From: Kineosporia babensis
Lineage (GTDB): Bacteria > Actinomycetota > Actinomycetes > Actinomycetales > Kineosporiaceae
Direction of reading: 5' to 3'
DNA length: 64,000 nt
Assembly (NCBI RefSeq): GCF_021129305.1
Contig: NZ_JAJOMB010000003.1
Span: 186,001-250,000, forward strand
Shown here: positions 25,913 to 35,335 of the stretch, one piece after another
Layout: each line of letters begins with the position of its first letter
Position numbering within the stretch: the stretch's first letter is position 1
Made by a program: the position numbers and the translations under genes
Notes under the pieces: model-generated
What the model saw: the letters and a program-made list of their open reading frames with translations, nothing else
Database searches by the model: none
Told to the model about the DNA's origin: nothing

Positions 25913-27784
25913 ATGAACCGACACATTCGTGCGGCGGTGATGCTGGGGTTGGCCGCGCTCCTGGGCTCGCTGGCCGTAGCGTTGGGGCCGATCAGCCCGG
26001 CGCAGGCCTCACCGCTGGCCAGCACGCCGCTGATCACCCAGAACCTGCAGGGCGCCAGCAGCGGCGGCGACACCAAGTGGACCACCAGCGTCCTCGGCCA
26101 CGCCCGAGCCGCCGAGATCGTCCTCCTGCAGGAGGCGGGGCCCACTCCGCCCGGCAAACTCGTCGCGAACATCCCGATGCCCCACCTGCCGCAGATCGGG
26201 CGGGCGGGATTCGTCCAGCATCACGCCTGGCGGCCGGCGCGGGAGCGGTTCGAGGTGTACTTCCTGCAGACCGACCCCAACGGCGGCAGCTACGTCGGCA
26301 ACCGCAACAACCTGGCCATCGTCACCCAGCGGGCCGCCGACGAAGTGGCCGCTGTCCCGAACCCGACCGGGGCCCGTCCGTCATTGGGAGTGCGGTTCGG
26401 CGACGACTGGTTCTTCACCCAGCACTCCCGGGCCGGCGACGACAACAACGCCCGCGCCGACGCGGAGAACGCGCTCGCCGCGATCGACCAGTTCGTGAAT
26501 CAGGTTCCGGGACGCCGGTGGACGGTTGCGGGCGACTTCAACATCGAGCCGAACCGGTTCAACCGTCCCCCGAACACCCAGGTGTATTCCTCCGGTGAGG
26601 CCACGCACATCAATGGTCGCGAACTCGACTACGCCGTCAGCTCGGCGGTCATTCCCAACCATCCGGTGCGCCGGCTCAACGGTGCCAGCCCGGACCATTT
26701 CCCGGTGGCGATCGGGGCCCTGCGGGCGAGCGCCGAGTACCAGGATCTGTTCGACGAACCCCGGGTGCTCGAAAACGTCCAGAGTGGTGGGGTGATCAGC
26801 ACCCGCGACCGCAGCGACAAGAACGGGACCGCTGCGGTGACGGCCCGCCGGGAGAACCACGCGACCCAGGAATGGTTTCTCGAAGAGAACTCCAGCGGTC
26901 TGGTCCGGCTGCACAACCGCACCGGCAACTGTCTGCGGATCTCACAGTTCGAGGGAGGGCATTTCGGTACGGTGCTGGACCCGTGCACGCGGGACGTGTT
27001 CCAGCAGTGGCACCTGGACTCCGTGGCCTCCGACCAGTACCGGCTGCGTAACTACGTGACCGGCCTGTGCCTGGGCGTCGGTGATCACCGGGAGACTCGC
27101 CTGGACGACTTCCACCTCGGCTCCTGCAACGGTGGCCTGGGTGAGGAGTGGCTGCTGGCGCCGCCGTTGAAGCACGATCTGGAACCGGGGATCTCACCGG
27201 CCGATCTGGCCGTGTCCTGGCCCAGCGGAGGCCTGGAGAACCTGTTCACCGGGCAGGTTCTCAACCAGAGCGACAACAAGGCCGGCCCGCACGTGGGTAT
27301 CGGCCACCGTGATCCCCGGGACAGCACCGAGCAGCAGAGCTGGCGCTTCGACTGGCTGGGCAACGATCAGGTGAGGGTACGCAGCGCCGAGCAGGAGACG
27401 TGCCTGCAGCAGCAGTTCCAGGGCCTGGTCGACCTGGCCCCGTGCGGCGACGCCAACGACGAGCGCTGGCAGGTCCGGATGGTGGGCGAGGACATGCTGC
27501 AGCTGGCCTCCGTGGACATGGTCGACGGAGACTATGCCTGCCTGAGCGCAACACCTGACGAGCGGCTGCCGGACACCGGTTTCGTGGCCCATTCGCCCTG
27601 CCAGGGGAACGATCCCACGCAGACCTGGTTCCTCAGCCCGACCGTGAGCGCGGACGAGCGCAACGACCAAGCCCCGTCAGTGCCGACCCGACCGTCCGGA
27701 CCGGCCGCTCCGGCGACGCCGGAGATGCCGGCCGGTCCAGCAGAACCAGAGGCACCGGCCGGTCCGCAGGAAGAGCGTCTCTGA
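25913..27784 (+). CDS. Secreted CdtB-like nuclease fused to ricin-type lectin repeats (single-chain CDT-like toxin)
   Basis: Starting at the ATG 25913 (GGGGAG five bases upstream) the product has 623 residues: signal peptide (about 1-32, ending AQA), an endonuclease/exonuclease/phosphatase domain (about 38-272) and a lectin part (about 285-575). The nuclease carries CdtB landmarks: NLQGASSGGDTKW (44-56), catalytic E74 (LLQEAGPTPP), H171 (FFTQHSRA), D208 and N210 (VAGDFNIEP) and D261-H262 (SPDHFPV). The lectin part has six QxW-like motifs (W near 321, 366, 413, 477, 519 and 572), enough for two beta-trefoils, like the CdtA and CdtC subunits of cytolethal distending toxin. A Pro/Ala/Glu-rich tail ends it. 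DNase activity and cell targeting are inferred. A plain secreted nuclease with carbohydrate-binding domain is the alternative. Confidence 0.82.
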   Translation: MNRHIRAAVMLGLAALLGSLAVALGPISPAQASPLASTPLITQNLQGASSGGDTKWTTSVLGHARAAEIVLLQEAGPTPPGKLVANIPMPHLPQIGRAGFVQHHAWRPARERFEVYFLQTDPNGGSYVGNRNNLAIVTQRAADEVAAVPNPTGARPSLGVRFGDDWFFTQHSRAGDDNNARADAENALAAIDQFVNQVPGRRWTVAGDFNIEPNRFNRPPNTQVYSSGEATHINGRELDYAVSSAVIPNHPVRRLNGASPDHFPVAIGALRASAEYQDLFDEPRVLENVQSGGVISTRDRSDKNGTAAVTARRENHATQEWFLEENSSGLVRLHNRTGNCLRISQFEGGHFGTVLDPCTRDVFQQWHLDSVASDQYRLRNYVTGLCLGVGDHRETRLDDFHLGSCNGGLGEEWLLAPPLKHDLEPGISPADLAVSWPSGGLENLFTGQVLNQSDNKAGPHVGIGHRDPRDSTEQQSWRFDWLGNDQVRVRSAEQETCLQQQFQGLVDLAPCGDANDERWQVRMVGEDMLQLASVDMVDGDYACLSATPDERLPDTGFVAHSPCQGNDPTQTWFLSPTVSADERNDQAPSVPTRPSGPAAPATPEMPAGPAEPEAPAGPQEERL

Positions 27785-27875
27785 CGTTCAGGCCGGCATC
27801 ACTTCCTCGCGGTGCCAGGGCCTTTCGGGTCCTGTCACCGCCAGCGCTCCCCCACGATCCGTCCGGGATCGAAGC

Positions 27876-28706
27876 CTACTGCGCCAGGCCGTCGAGACGC
27901 TGCACGGCCTCGGCCGACAGTTCAAGGTCGGCGGCCGCGATGTTCTCGCGCAGGTGGGCCACGGACGACGTGCCCGGAATGACCAGGATGTTGGGCGAGC
28001 GCTGCAGAAGCCAGGCCAGCGCGGTCTGCTGCGGGCTGGCTCCGGCCGAAGCCGCTACCTGGGCCAGCACGTCGGACTGCAACGGGCTCCAGCCACCGAG
28101 CGGGAAGAAGGCGACATAGCCGATGCCGTCCACCGCCAAGGCGTCGATCAGGGCGTCGTCCTGACGGGCGACGACGTTGTAGAGGTTCTGCACGCACACG
28201 ATCGAGGCGATCGCCCGGGCCTCGGCGATCTGCTCGGCATTCACGTTGGACAGGCCCAGATGCCGGACCAGGCCTTCCTTCTGCAGACCGGCCAGGATCT
28301 CGACGTACTCGCCGATCGGGCCCGGGCCAGCGGCCCGGAAGTTGACGACGTCCAGGACCTCCAGCCCGAGATGGTCAAGATTGTCCTGGACCTGTTCGCG
28401 GATGTTCTGCGGGTAAGGGTCCCAGCTGCCGTCCGGCCCTCGGCGAAAACCGGCCTTGGTGACGATGTGCAGGTCGTCGCGGTACGGGTGCAGGGCCTCG
28501 CGGATGATCTCGTTGGTGACGTGGGGGCCGTAGAAATCGCTCGTGTCCAGGTGGGTGAGTCCGGCCTCAACGGCTGTCCGCAGCACCCGAACGGCCTCCT
28601 GACGGTCGCGGGGCGGGCCGAAGGCATTGGGTCCGGCGAGTTGCATGGCGCCGTAGCCCATCCGGGTCAGGGTGAGATCTTCGGCGAGTTTCAGGGTGCG
28701 TGTCAT
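27876..28706 (-). CDS. Aldo/keto reductase
   Basis: This 276-residue (alpha/beta)8-barrel NADPH oxidoreductase shows the TRMGYGAMQL start, the catalytic D and Y in LDTSDFYGP (about 54-62) and K in IVTKAGF (about 81-87). The usual barrel histidine is replaced in VVNFRAAG, as in the YdbC-type branch of the superfamily. The C-terminal NILVIPGTSSVAHLREN segment binds NADPH. It is divergent from an XRE regulator 101 bp away, which probably controls it. The substrate is unknown. Confidence 0.9.
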   Translation of the reverse strand: MTRTLKLAEDLTLTRMGYGAMQLAGPNAFGPPRDRQEAVRVLRTAVEAGLTHLDTSDFYGPHVTNEIIREALHPYRDDLHIVTKAGFRRGPDGSWDPYPQNIREQVQDNLDHLGLEVLDVVNFRAAGPGPIGEYVEILAGLQKEGLVRHLGLSNVNAEQIAEARAIASIVCVQNLYNVVARQDDALIDALAVDGIGYVAFFPLGGWSPLQSDVLAQVAASAGASPQQTALAWLLQRSPNILVIPGTSSVAHLRENIAAADLELSAEAVQRLDGLAQ

Positions 28707-28807
28707 GCGTCCACCCTCGCCACGACCCGGCGTTCCGGGGAGCTACAGATCTCCCTGGTGATGCTGGTACCACGCAGAACCACAGGCCTCTGGGGCAGCA
28801 TGGGCCC

Positions 28808-29644
28808 ATGGAGCAACTGGCGGAGGCGTTACGGGCCTGGCGCGATCGGCTGGACCCGGAGTCGGTCGGGTTCCCGCAGGCCGGGCAACGCCGGGTCCCG
28901 GGCCTGCGGCGGCAGGAACTGGCCCAGCTGGCCGGCATCTCGGCCGACTACCTGGTCCAGCTGGAGCAGGGCCGGGCGGCCACCCCCTCGCCGCAGGTCT
29001 GCTCGGCTCTGGCCCGCGCTCTGCAGTTGTCCGACCCTGAGCAGGAGCACCTGATGCGCCTGGCCGGGCACGCCGCCGCCCCCGGCCGGGTCCCCCGGCT
29101 GATCCCGCACAGCGTGCACCGCATCCTGGAGCAACTGTCGGCCAACCCCACGGCCGTCTACGACGCGACGTGGACGCTCCTGCACTCGAACCCGTTGTTC
29201 GCCGCGGCCTTCGGCGTTCCCGACGCGCCGCAGAACGCTTTGCTGCAGCAGTTCGGCGACGGCTTCTCCCGGGTCCGCCAGAGCCCGCAGCTCCAGGACC
29301 AGTTCGAGGAGTCGATCGTTGCCGACCTCAGGGCCACCAGCAGCCGGTACCCGGACGACCCGGGCCTGCACGACCTGATCGGGCAACTGCTACTCCTGCC
29401 CCGCTTCGCCGGACTGTGGCGGCGCCGGGACGTGGCCGACCATCAGGCCAGCAGCAAGACCGTGGAGCACCCTCAGGTCGGGGACATCGCCCTGGACTCC
29501 AGCATCCTCACCACCCAGGGTTCGAACCTGCGGATCGTGGTCTACACCCCGCAACCGGGCACCGGGGCCCGCAGCAAACTCGACCTGCTGATGACGATCG
29601 GCACGCAGAACCTCACAGCACGTAGGTCGCGATCATCTGGCTGA
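28808..29644 (+). CDS. XRE/MmyB-type transcriptional regulator
   Basis: From the ATG at 28808 the product has 278 residues. An XRE helix-turn-helix lies at about 25-75 (RRVPGLRRQELAQLAGISAD, then YLVQLEQGR), followed by an MmyB-like ligand-binding domain with the NPTAVYDATWTLLHSNPLF pattern (about 115-133). Such proteins often regulate a divergent oxidoreductase, here the aldo/keto reductase. An upstream open stretch to 28700 lacks regulator sequence. Its last 32 bp overlap the end of the convergent PH-domain gene. Confidence 0.88.
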   Translation: MEQLAEALRAWRDRLDPESVGFPQAGQRRVPGLRRQELAQLAGISADYLVQLEQGRAATPSPQVCSALARALQLSDPEQEHLMRLAGHAAAPGRVPRLIPHSVHRILEQLSANPTAVYDATWTLLHSNPLFAAAFGVPDAPQNALLQQFGDGFSRVRQSPQLQDQFEESIVADLRATSSRYPDDPGLHDLIGQLLLLPRFAGLWRRRDVADHQASSKTVEHPQVGDIALDSSILTTQGSNLRIVVYTPQPGTGARSKLDLLMTIGTQNLTARRSRSSG

Positions 29645-29984
29645 TCTGCCGGATGTCGGCACCGCTGCGGAACTCGAACCGCACCTTGCCCACCGCGCTG
29701 AACCACAGCTCCAGCTCGGCGTCCATGTCGAAGGTGCCCGCCGTCTCGACCGAGAACACCTGGACCTTGGAGTACGGCAGGCTGGTGAAGTCCTTCTTCT
29801 TGCCGGTCATCCCCTGCACGTCGACCGCGATGATCCGCTTGTTGGTGAAGACCACCAGGTCACGCACCGACTTGAAGGCGTGGATCAGTTCCTCACCGTG
29901 GATCAGCAGCGGCTCGACGGACCGGGCGTCCCGGGTCGAGGCCGGGGTCAGCTTGAACGTGGAGTCGGTCGCGAAATCGATCAT
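29613..29984 (-). CDS. Bacterial PH-domain protein (bPH_1)
   Basis: This 123-residue protein is almost entirely one bacterial PH domain. The LIHGEELIHAFKSVRDLVVF (about 27-46) and TNKRIIAVDVQGMTGKKKDF (about 47-66) segments, followed by YSKVQVFSVETAGTFDMDAE, are typical of PF08000. The family's role is not established; membrane or protein binding is suspected from the fold. No signal peptide. Upstream is an independent gene with its own ribosome site. Confidence 0.85.
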   Translation of the reverse strand: MIDFATDSTFKLTPASTRDARSVEPLLIHGEELIHAFKSVRDLVVFTNKRIIAVDVQGMTGKKKDFTSLPYSKVQVFSVETAGTFDMDAELELWFSAVGKVRFEFRSGADIRQISQMIATYVL

Positions 29985-30107
29985 CCGGACAGTCTAGATA
30001 ATCTGAGGAAATCCTCTCCGCGGGCCGGGTGCTGAAGCGCAGAGCGCCCGGATCCCAGCGCTTCTCGGCGGCGAACGGGGCGATACTGATCTGCCCGGGC
30101 CGCCCGG

Positions 30108-30593
30108 TCACCAGCCGTGGGCGAAGACGTTGTGGAACCAGCCGCCCTTGTGCTGGAGCTCCTCGCCCATCGAGTGCGGCCCCAGGATCGACCGGTACAG
30201 CTCCAGCGTCTGAGCCAGGTCGGCCCCCTGCAGAGACGGCAACTGAGCCAGCTTCTCCTCCACCGTGAGCTGTTCGTCGGCTGGATCCTGCTTGAAGCTC
30301 CCCTGACGCTGCCGTACCACCTCCGGGACCTGCCGCAGGATCGTGTGCAGGCGGTCCCGGAGCTTGTCCGGATCGGCCGGAGCGTCGCTGTGCTTCAGTG
30401 CGTGCACCCGGCCGTCCTCTCCGGTGACAGCCACCAGGGCATGTCCCCCGGCGTCGAAGAACGTGATGTCCTTCCGGGCCTGGAGGGCCTCGTTGGTCAG
30501 GGCGTCGTGCTGACTCGCGTAGGCGTGCGCCCAGCGGTTGTCGTTGGAGAGGACGATCACGCCGACCTCGCCGTGCACCTCGGATGCGCTCAT
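30108..30593 (-). CDS. Hypothetical protein, 161 aa
   Basis: I do not recognise this family. The protein is soluble, without signal or membrane segment. An N-terminal alpha/beta-looking half (GVIVLSNDNRWAHAYASQHD, about 11-30, and ITFFDAGGHALVAVTGEDG, about 43-61) is followed by a charged helical half ending in KGGWFHNVFAHGW. An AAGGA site eight bases upstream supports the ATG at 30593. It lies 229 bp downstream of the 636-residue unknown protein on the same strand, and the two may act together. Confidence 0.65.
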   Translation of the reverse strand: MSASEVHGEVGVIVLSNDNRWAHAYASQHDALTNEALQARKDITFFDAGGHALVAVTGEDGRVHALKHSDAPADPDKLRDRLHTILRQVPEVVRQRQGSFKQDPADEQLTVEEKLAQLPSLQGADLAQTLELYRSILGPHSMGEELQHKGGWFHNVFAHGW

Positions 30594-30822
30594 TGGAATG
30601 TCCTTCGGGTAGTGAAGCTGCCACAGTCAGCTGCGCCCGGAGCGGTCCGGTCCGCACTCCTGGGCGTCCTGCCCAGAACGACTGTGCGCCGTGCGCCGGC
30701 GCCTGCCAGGACAATGACGGGAAGACATGTCCCGCCACCAGGGACGGGTGTCCCGGCTGCCATGCACTCTGGGCACGGCAGTCCGGGACCACCCACCGGC
30801 CACTGCAGCTACCGGCTCGCGA

Positions 30823-32733
30823 TCAGGCCGTGCTCGCCCAGCGCGACTGGGACGAGAACGACCGGACCACCAGCAACTGCTCGGCCAGGTACTCCAGATC
30901 GCCGGCCGCCGCGGCTACGTTCAGATCCTTCAGACGACTCTGCCAGTCCGGCACCAGCAACGCGAAGAGGCTGTCCGGACCAGCCGCCCGCAGCCGTTCC
31001 ACCCAGCCCAGCAACGACGGCCCGCTGTCGTGGGGCATCTGCTCGATGGAACTCAGCGTTCTCAGCAGGGCCTCCACACTCGCGTCGTCACGGTCGCCCA
31101 GGGCCCGGAACAGCCGGTGCCGGCGGCTGTTGTCGGCTCGGCCGATGGACAGCTCGAACGCCATCCGGTCCAGCCGGGCCAGCAGCGCGGCACCACGGCC
31201 GCGCACGTCGGCCTCCGCGGCGTTACGAACTTCGAGGATCGTGGCGATGTTGGCGGTCAGGAAGGGTCCGTGGTGGCCGGTCTCGGCATCCATGTACCGC
31301 AGGATCTGCGCTCCGCCGATGCCGACCCCGTCCACCCCGGTGAACACCGCGGCCCGCACCTGAGGCATCCGGAAACCGGCCGAGAAGTAGGTCAGCAGGC
31401 CCCTCTCGTGCGCCTCGTGGACCAGCGTGAGGGCCTCGGCCGGAGTGATCTGCTCCAGCACGCAACCACTGGGATAGGAGTTACCCGACCCGTCCCAGGT
31501 GACCTTGTCGAAGCGGCCCTCCTGCGCAAGCCGGATGCCGAGACGACCGATCGCCAGCCGGTCCTCGACCAGGGTGGGCCCACCCTTTCCGCGGTCGTCC
31601 AGCAGCGGGGTGTTGAGATTGACGGCCGCTGACAGCACCTGGGTGAAACGGTCGCGGCGCACGGCGGCACTCAGGTGGCGCATGTACCTGATCGCCTGGG
31701 TGGCGCTCATCCCCTCGATCGCGATCTTGCACTCGCTCAGCCCTTCGGCGAACAACTCGGAACAGGCCGCTGCGACGGTGTGGACGGCCTTGAGCATGCC
31801 GGTCTCCACGCCGTGCTCGAAGACCGGCCGGCCCACGTAGGACGAGGACGGCGCATCGGCCCCGAGCGCGAGCCGGATCCGGGCGACCATCGGCGGGTAG
31901 GGGATCCGGTACGGTTCCACCGCCCCACGGGTCTGCCGAGTCCCGCGCTCCAGGTGCTCGATGTGCACGATCACTCCGTCCAGATGGCCCATTTCGCGCA
32001 GCGTGCCGTCGAGATGCCCCTCCCCCGGGTCGGTCACCGACATGTAGGTCTGGTGGTCGCGGAACCCGACGGTGCCCCAGGACCGGTACGTTCCGCTGAA
32101 CCGGGCGCCGCCCGCCAGGAGAAGATGGGCAGCCTGCTCGGCCATCAGTTCAGCAGCGCTGAGCGGCCGGCTCTGCTGCCGGGCCCGCCGCTGCAGGGCC
32201 GCGACCGCAGCCAGGAACTGCGCCGAGGTCATGAGTGAAGACCCCACGGGCAGCGTGATCCGGAGGCTGCCGCCGTCCGCTTCCACCCGGCAGGTCTGCT
32301 CACCGTCGCTGATCTCGATCAGACCGGCCAGGGCGGCCAGCACCTCGGTGGTGGCCGTGAGCGCCTGGGCCAGCGGCTGCCTCAGACGCTGCACCGGCTC
32401 AGCGATACTGCGCAGCAGAGCCCGCAGTTCGGGAAACTCACCTCCCAGCGCAATGATCCGGCGGTCGAGAGATTCGTTGGCCTCCGCCAATGTCGCCGCG
32501 ACCGGCAACTCCCAGGGCGCGGTCTGCCGATAGTTGCCGCCCTGCACCGGGACGGTCCGGCGCACGTGATCCAGTCGCACCCGGCGCAGAGCGTCCTCCA
32601 CCGTTGCCAGCAGGACGCGCCGGGCCGAACCGGACGGCACCACGAATGTTCCCGGGCCACTGGCCATGACGTCCGGAAGTTGCCGGTGACCGCCGGGCAG
32701 TTCGCTGAGCTCGTCCACATGGTTGCTGCGCAT
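30823..32733 (-). CDS. Hypothetical large protein, 636 aa, with a barrel-like C-terminal half
   Basis: The protein is soluble and has no secretion signal. The ATG at 32733 follows an AGGAGG site. The N-terminal third is mainly helical (ATLAEANESLDRRII and LIEISDGEQ regions). Residues about 320-520 alternate predicted strands and helices, with glycine-rich turns such as LTYFSAGFRMPQVRAAVFTG (about 450-469) and VDGVGIGGAQILRYMD, reminiscent of a phosphate-binding TIM barrel. This is a guess from pattern, and no catalytic motif could be assigned. It is divergent from a multicopper oxidase gene 194 bp away. Confidence 0.7.
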   Translation of the reverse strand: MRSNHVDELSELPGGHRQLPDVMASGPGTFVVPSGSARRVLLATVEDALRRVRLDHVRRTVPVQGGNYRQTAPWELPVAATLAEANESLDRRIIALGGEFPELRALLRSIAEPVQRLRQPLAQALTATTEVLAALAGLIEISDGEQTCRVEADGGSLRITLPVGSSLMTSAQFLAAVAALQRRARQQSRPLSAAELMAEQAAHLLLAGGARFSGTYRSWGTVGFRDHQTYMSVTDPGEGHLDGTLREMGHLDGVIVHIEHLERGTRQTRGAVEPYRIPYPPMVARIRLALGADAPSSSYVGRPVFEHGVETGMLKAVHTVAAACSELFAEGLSECKIAIEGMSATQAIRYMRHLSAAVRRDRFTQVLSAAVNLNTPLLDDRGKGGPTLVEDRLAIGRLGIRLAQEGRFDKVTWDGSGNSYPSGCVLEQITPAEALTLVHEAHERGLLTYFSAGFRMPQVRAAVFTGVDGVGIGGAQILRYMDAETGHHGPFLTANIATILEVRNAAEADVRGRGAALLARLDRMAFELSIGRADNSRRHRLFRALGDRDDASVEALLRTLSSIEQMPHDSGPSLLGWVERLRAAGPDSLFALLVPDWQSRLKDLNVAAAAGDLEYLAEQLLVVRSFSSQSRWASTA

Positions 32734-32927
32734 TTCTGTCTCGCCTCCTGGTGAACCGGAACCGGCCGACGATGAGTACCGGCCGTTGTCACGCAGAGCG
32801 TGGTAATCCCCTCATCAATACGCCCAAACATGTGTATCGATGAGCCGTTCCCCGAACTCGGAGCAGCGAGGGTGACGCAACAGTCCCGCCCGTGTACCCC
32901 CGTCCTTTCACTGTTGGGAGTGCCACC

Positions 32928-34643
32928 ATGACCAGCCCTACCCTGACCAAATTCCTTGACCCCCTGCGGATTCCTCCGTTGCTACGCCCCTGCCCGCGTC
33001 ACCCGTTCTCATACTTGGAGATCCGGATGAAGCGCAGCCACAGCCAATTGCACTCAGAACTTCCGGCAACCGAACTGTGGACGTACGAGGGCACCTTTCC
33101 CGGTCCCACCATCGAGGTTCACCGGGGACAACGGTTGCGGGTGGCCTGGGCGAACGACCTCACCGGGCCGTTGCCGATCACCGCGGTCCGGGTGGCCGGG
33201 GCGACCGCGACACCCGGACGACAAGGAGCCGAACCCCTCGCTGCCGTGGCCCAGCTACCGCCGTGGACCGTCGTCCACCTGCACGGGGCCCGCACCGGCG
33301 CGGGTAACGACGGGTGGACCGACAACGGCATGTTACCGGGCGAGGCCCAGCTGGCCGAGTACCCGAATGATCAGCAGGCGAGCACACTTTGGTATCACGA
33401 TCATGCGATGGGGGTGACCGCGTTCAACGTCATGGCGGGACTGGCGGGGATGTACTGGATCCGGGATGCCGAGGAGCAGGCGCTGCGCCTGCCCGAGGGC
33501 GAACGAGAGATCCCGCTGATGCTGTGCGACCGCAATCTCGACACCGATGACGATGGCCGCCTCACCGGCCGCCTGCTGCACAAGGTCGGCATCTTCGACG
33601 CCGAACCGCAGATCGTAACGTTGCCTTTCGTCGGGCCGTTCACCCTTGTCAACGGGATGATCTGGCCGCATCTGGACGTGGCTGCGCAGTGGTATCGGTT
33701 CCGGGTCCTGAACGCCGCCAACGCCCGCTTCTACCAGCTGGAACTGCGGGACGAACAGGGGACGACCGTCCCGGGTGCGATCCGTCAGATCGGCTCGGAC
33801 GGTGGTTTGCTCCCGGCGCCACTGGCTTTGAGCTCTCTCACCCTCACGCCGGCCGAGCGGGCCGACATTCTGATCGATTTCAGCGCTCTCGCCGGGCAAC
33901 GGGTCACTCTGGTCAACACCGCTGCGAACGCCGGGGCAGACCCGGAGATCATGCAGTTCCGGGTGGACGAGACCTGCGCCACGAATGATGATTTCAGGCT
34001 ACCCGGAAAGCTCTCCCGCTCGTTCCGGCGGCTGGATCATCACAGCATGCCCGGGCACGCCCATCGGTGGCTGGTGGTCACGCTGGTGCCGGACCGGCAC
34101 CCGGAGATCTGGGAGATGGCGGAGACGGATCCCGTCAGCGCTCCCACGGACGGTGTGATCCAGGTGCAGATGCCGGAGGTGGACGGGGTCGCCGGAGCGG
34201 TGAAGACGTTGCGCCGGGTGGCCCGCCGGTTCCTGGACGCACCGACCTTCTACGTCGAGCAGAACGGCTGGGAGCAGTGGAATCTGCTCAACCTCAGTGG
34301 AGTCGCGCACCCCTTCCACATCCACCTGATCCAGTTCCAGATCACCGGGCGTCACCCCTACGACCGCACCGGGTTCGACCCTGAGGTCGGCGGCACCCTG
34401 ACCCCGGCCGTCCCGACCGGCCCCAGCCACGTCGCTGCCGAGGAGTCCGGCTGGAAGGACGTGGTCCGGCTCGACGGCGGTGAACTGGTCCAGCTAGCGG
34501 GCCGGTTCGATGGGGGCAGCGGCCGCTACATGTATCACTGCCACATTCTCGAGCATGAGGACGCGGGCATGATGGGCACGTTCGTCGTCACCCCGGCCGA
34601 GGTGATGGCCTTGTCCGAGCACGGTGGTGGACACGGGCACTGA
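32928..34643 (+). CDS. Cytoplasmic multicopper oxidase (phenoxazinone synthase/CotA-like)
   Basis: From the ATG at 32928 (GGGAG site; a GTG at 32892 has none) the product has 571 residues with three cupredoxin domains. All four copper motifs are seen: HLHG (117-120), WYHDHAMG (155-162), HPFHIHLIQF (about 464-473) and YHCHILEHEDAGMM (about 535-548), with the type-1 copper Cys in HCH. There is no signal peptide or Tat motif, which points to a cytosolic enzyme such as phenoxazinone synthase or EpoA rather than a periplasmic CueO. The C-terminus is His-rich (HGGGHGH). The substrate is unknown; phenol or aminophenol coupling is possible. Confidence 0.9.
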   Translation: MTSPTLTKFLDPLRIPPLLRPCPRHPFSYLEIRMKRSHSQLHSELPATELWTYEGTFPGPTIEVHRGQRLRVAWANDLTGPLPITAVRVAGATATPGRQGAEPLAAVAQLPPWTVVHLHGARTGAGNDGWTDNGMLPGEAQLAEYPNDQQASTLWYHDHAMGVTAFNVMAGLAGMYWIRDAEEQALRLPEGEREIPLMLCDRNLDTDDDGRLTGRLLHKVGIFDAEPQIVTLPFVGPFTLVNGMIWPHLDVAAQWYRFRVLNAANARFYQLELRDEQGTTVPGAIRQIGSDGGLLPAPLALSSLTLTPAERADILIDFSALAGQRVTLVNTAANAGADPEIMQFRVDETCATNDDFRLPGKLSRSFRRLDHHSMPGHAHRWLVVTLVPDRHPEIWEMAETDPVSAPTDGVIQVQMPEVDGVAGAVKTLRRVARRFLDAPTFYVEQNGWEQWNLLNLSGVAHPFHIHLIQFQITGRHPYDRTGFDPEVGGTLTPAVPTGPSHVAAEESGWKDVVRLDGGELVQLAGRFDGGSGRYMYHCHILEHEDAGMMGTFVVTPAEVMALSEHGGGHGH

Positions 34644-34657
34644 CCTTCCGGCCGGGA

Positions 34658-35257
34658 TCACGCCAGATGATGCTCCTCGAATCCGCTTTCGCGAAGGATC
34701 TCGCGCAGCCGGTGCAGCGCGCGCTTGCGGATCGGCCCGACGCTCCCGACCGCTAGATCCAGGGCGGCGCCGACCTCGTGGTAGGACAACGGGGTCGGCC
34801 CGCCGAAGCACAGGCGGACGAGGTCACGCTGACGTTCGGGAAGGCGATCGACGCTCTCCCAGAGGACCCGGGCCCGGTCCGCCAGCAGGATCTCCGCGTC
34901 GGCCCCGTCCACCTCGACGAAGGTGAAGTCGGCAAGTTCCCCGGTGAGCAACTCACCGGTACGGCGATGGTAGGTGCGGATGCACTCGCGCCGCATGGTG
35001 CTGGACAACCACCCGGCGAGACGCTCGTCCTGCCGGATCTTGTGGATGTTCTCGAACAGCAGTTGCCAGGTCCGCTGGACCGCGTCGGCTGCGTCGGCGG
35101 CGTTCAGCCGGAACCCGCCGGCCACGGAGAACAGCATGCTGTCGAACCGCCGGACCATGGCCGTCCAGGCATCGGCGTCGCCGCCCCGCGCCCGGGTCAC
35201 CAGATCGGCCGTGCCGGGCTGGGCGGTGTCCTCGCAGAAGGATGCAGAAGTCGTCAT
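34658..35257 (-). CDS. ECF-type RNA polymerase sigma factor
   Basis: This 199-residue sigma-70 family member has region 2 at about residues 23-90 (AWTAMVRRFDSMLFSVAGGF, then DAADAVQRTWQLLFENI) and region 4 at about 138-190 (LPERQRDLVRLCFGG, then SYHEVGAALDLAVGSVGPIR). No anti-sigma gene is adjacent: upstream on the same strand is the trypsin-like gene 78 bp away, and downstream the convergent multicopper oxidase ends 14 bp away. No clear ribosome site precedes the ATG, so leaderless translation is possible. Confidence 0.88.
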   Translation of the reverse strand: MTTSASFCEDTAQPGTADLVTRARGGDADAWTAMVRRFDSMLFSVAGGFRLNAADAADAVQRTWQLLFENIHKIRQDERLAGWLSSTMRRECIRTYHRRTGELLTGELADFTFVEVDGADAEILLADRARVLWESVDRLPERQRDLVRLCFGGPTPLSYHEVGAALDLAVGSVGPIRKRALHRLREILRESGFEEHHLA

Positions 35258-35335
35258 GTCGCCAGGCTGGGCGACGACATGACCCGGCCGTCATGGGTCA
35301 GGTATCCCGCCGGCGCAGGATTTCCGCCCGGTCCG

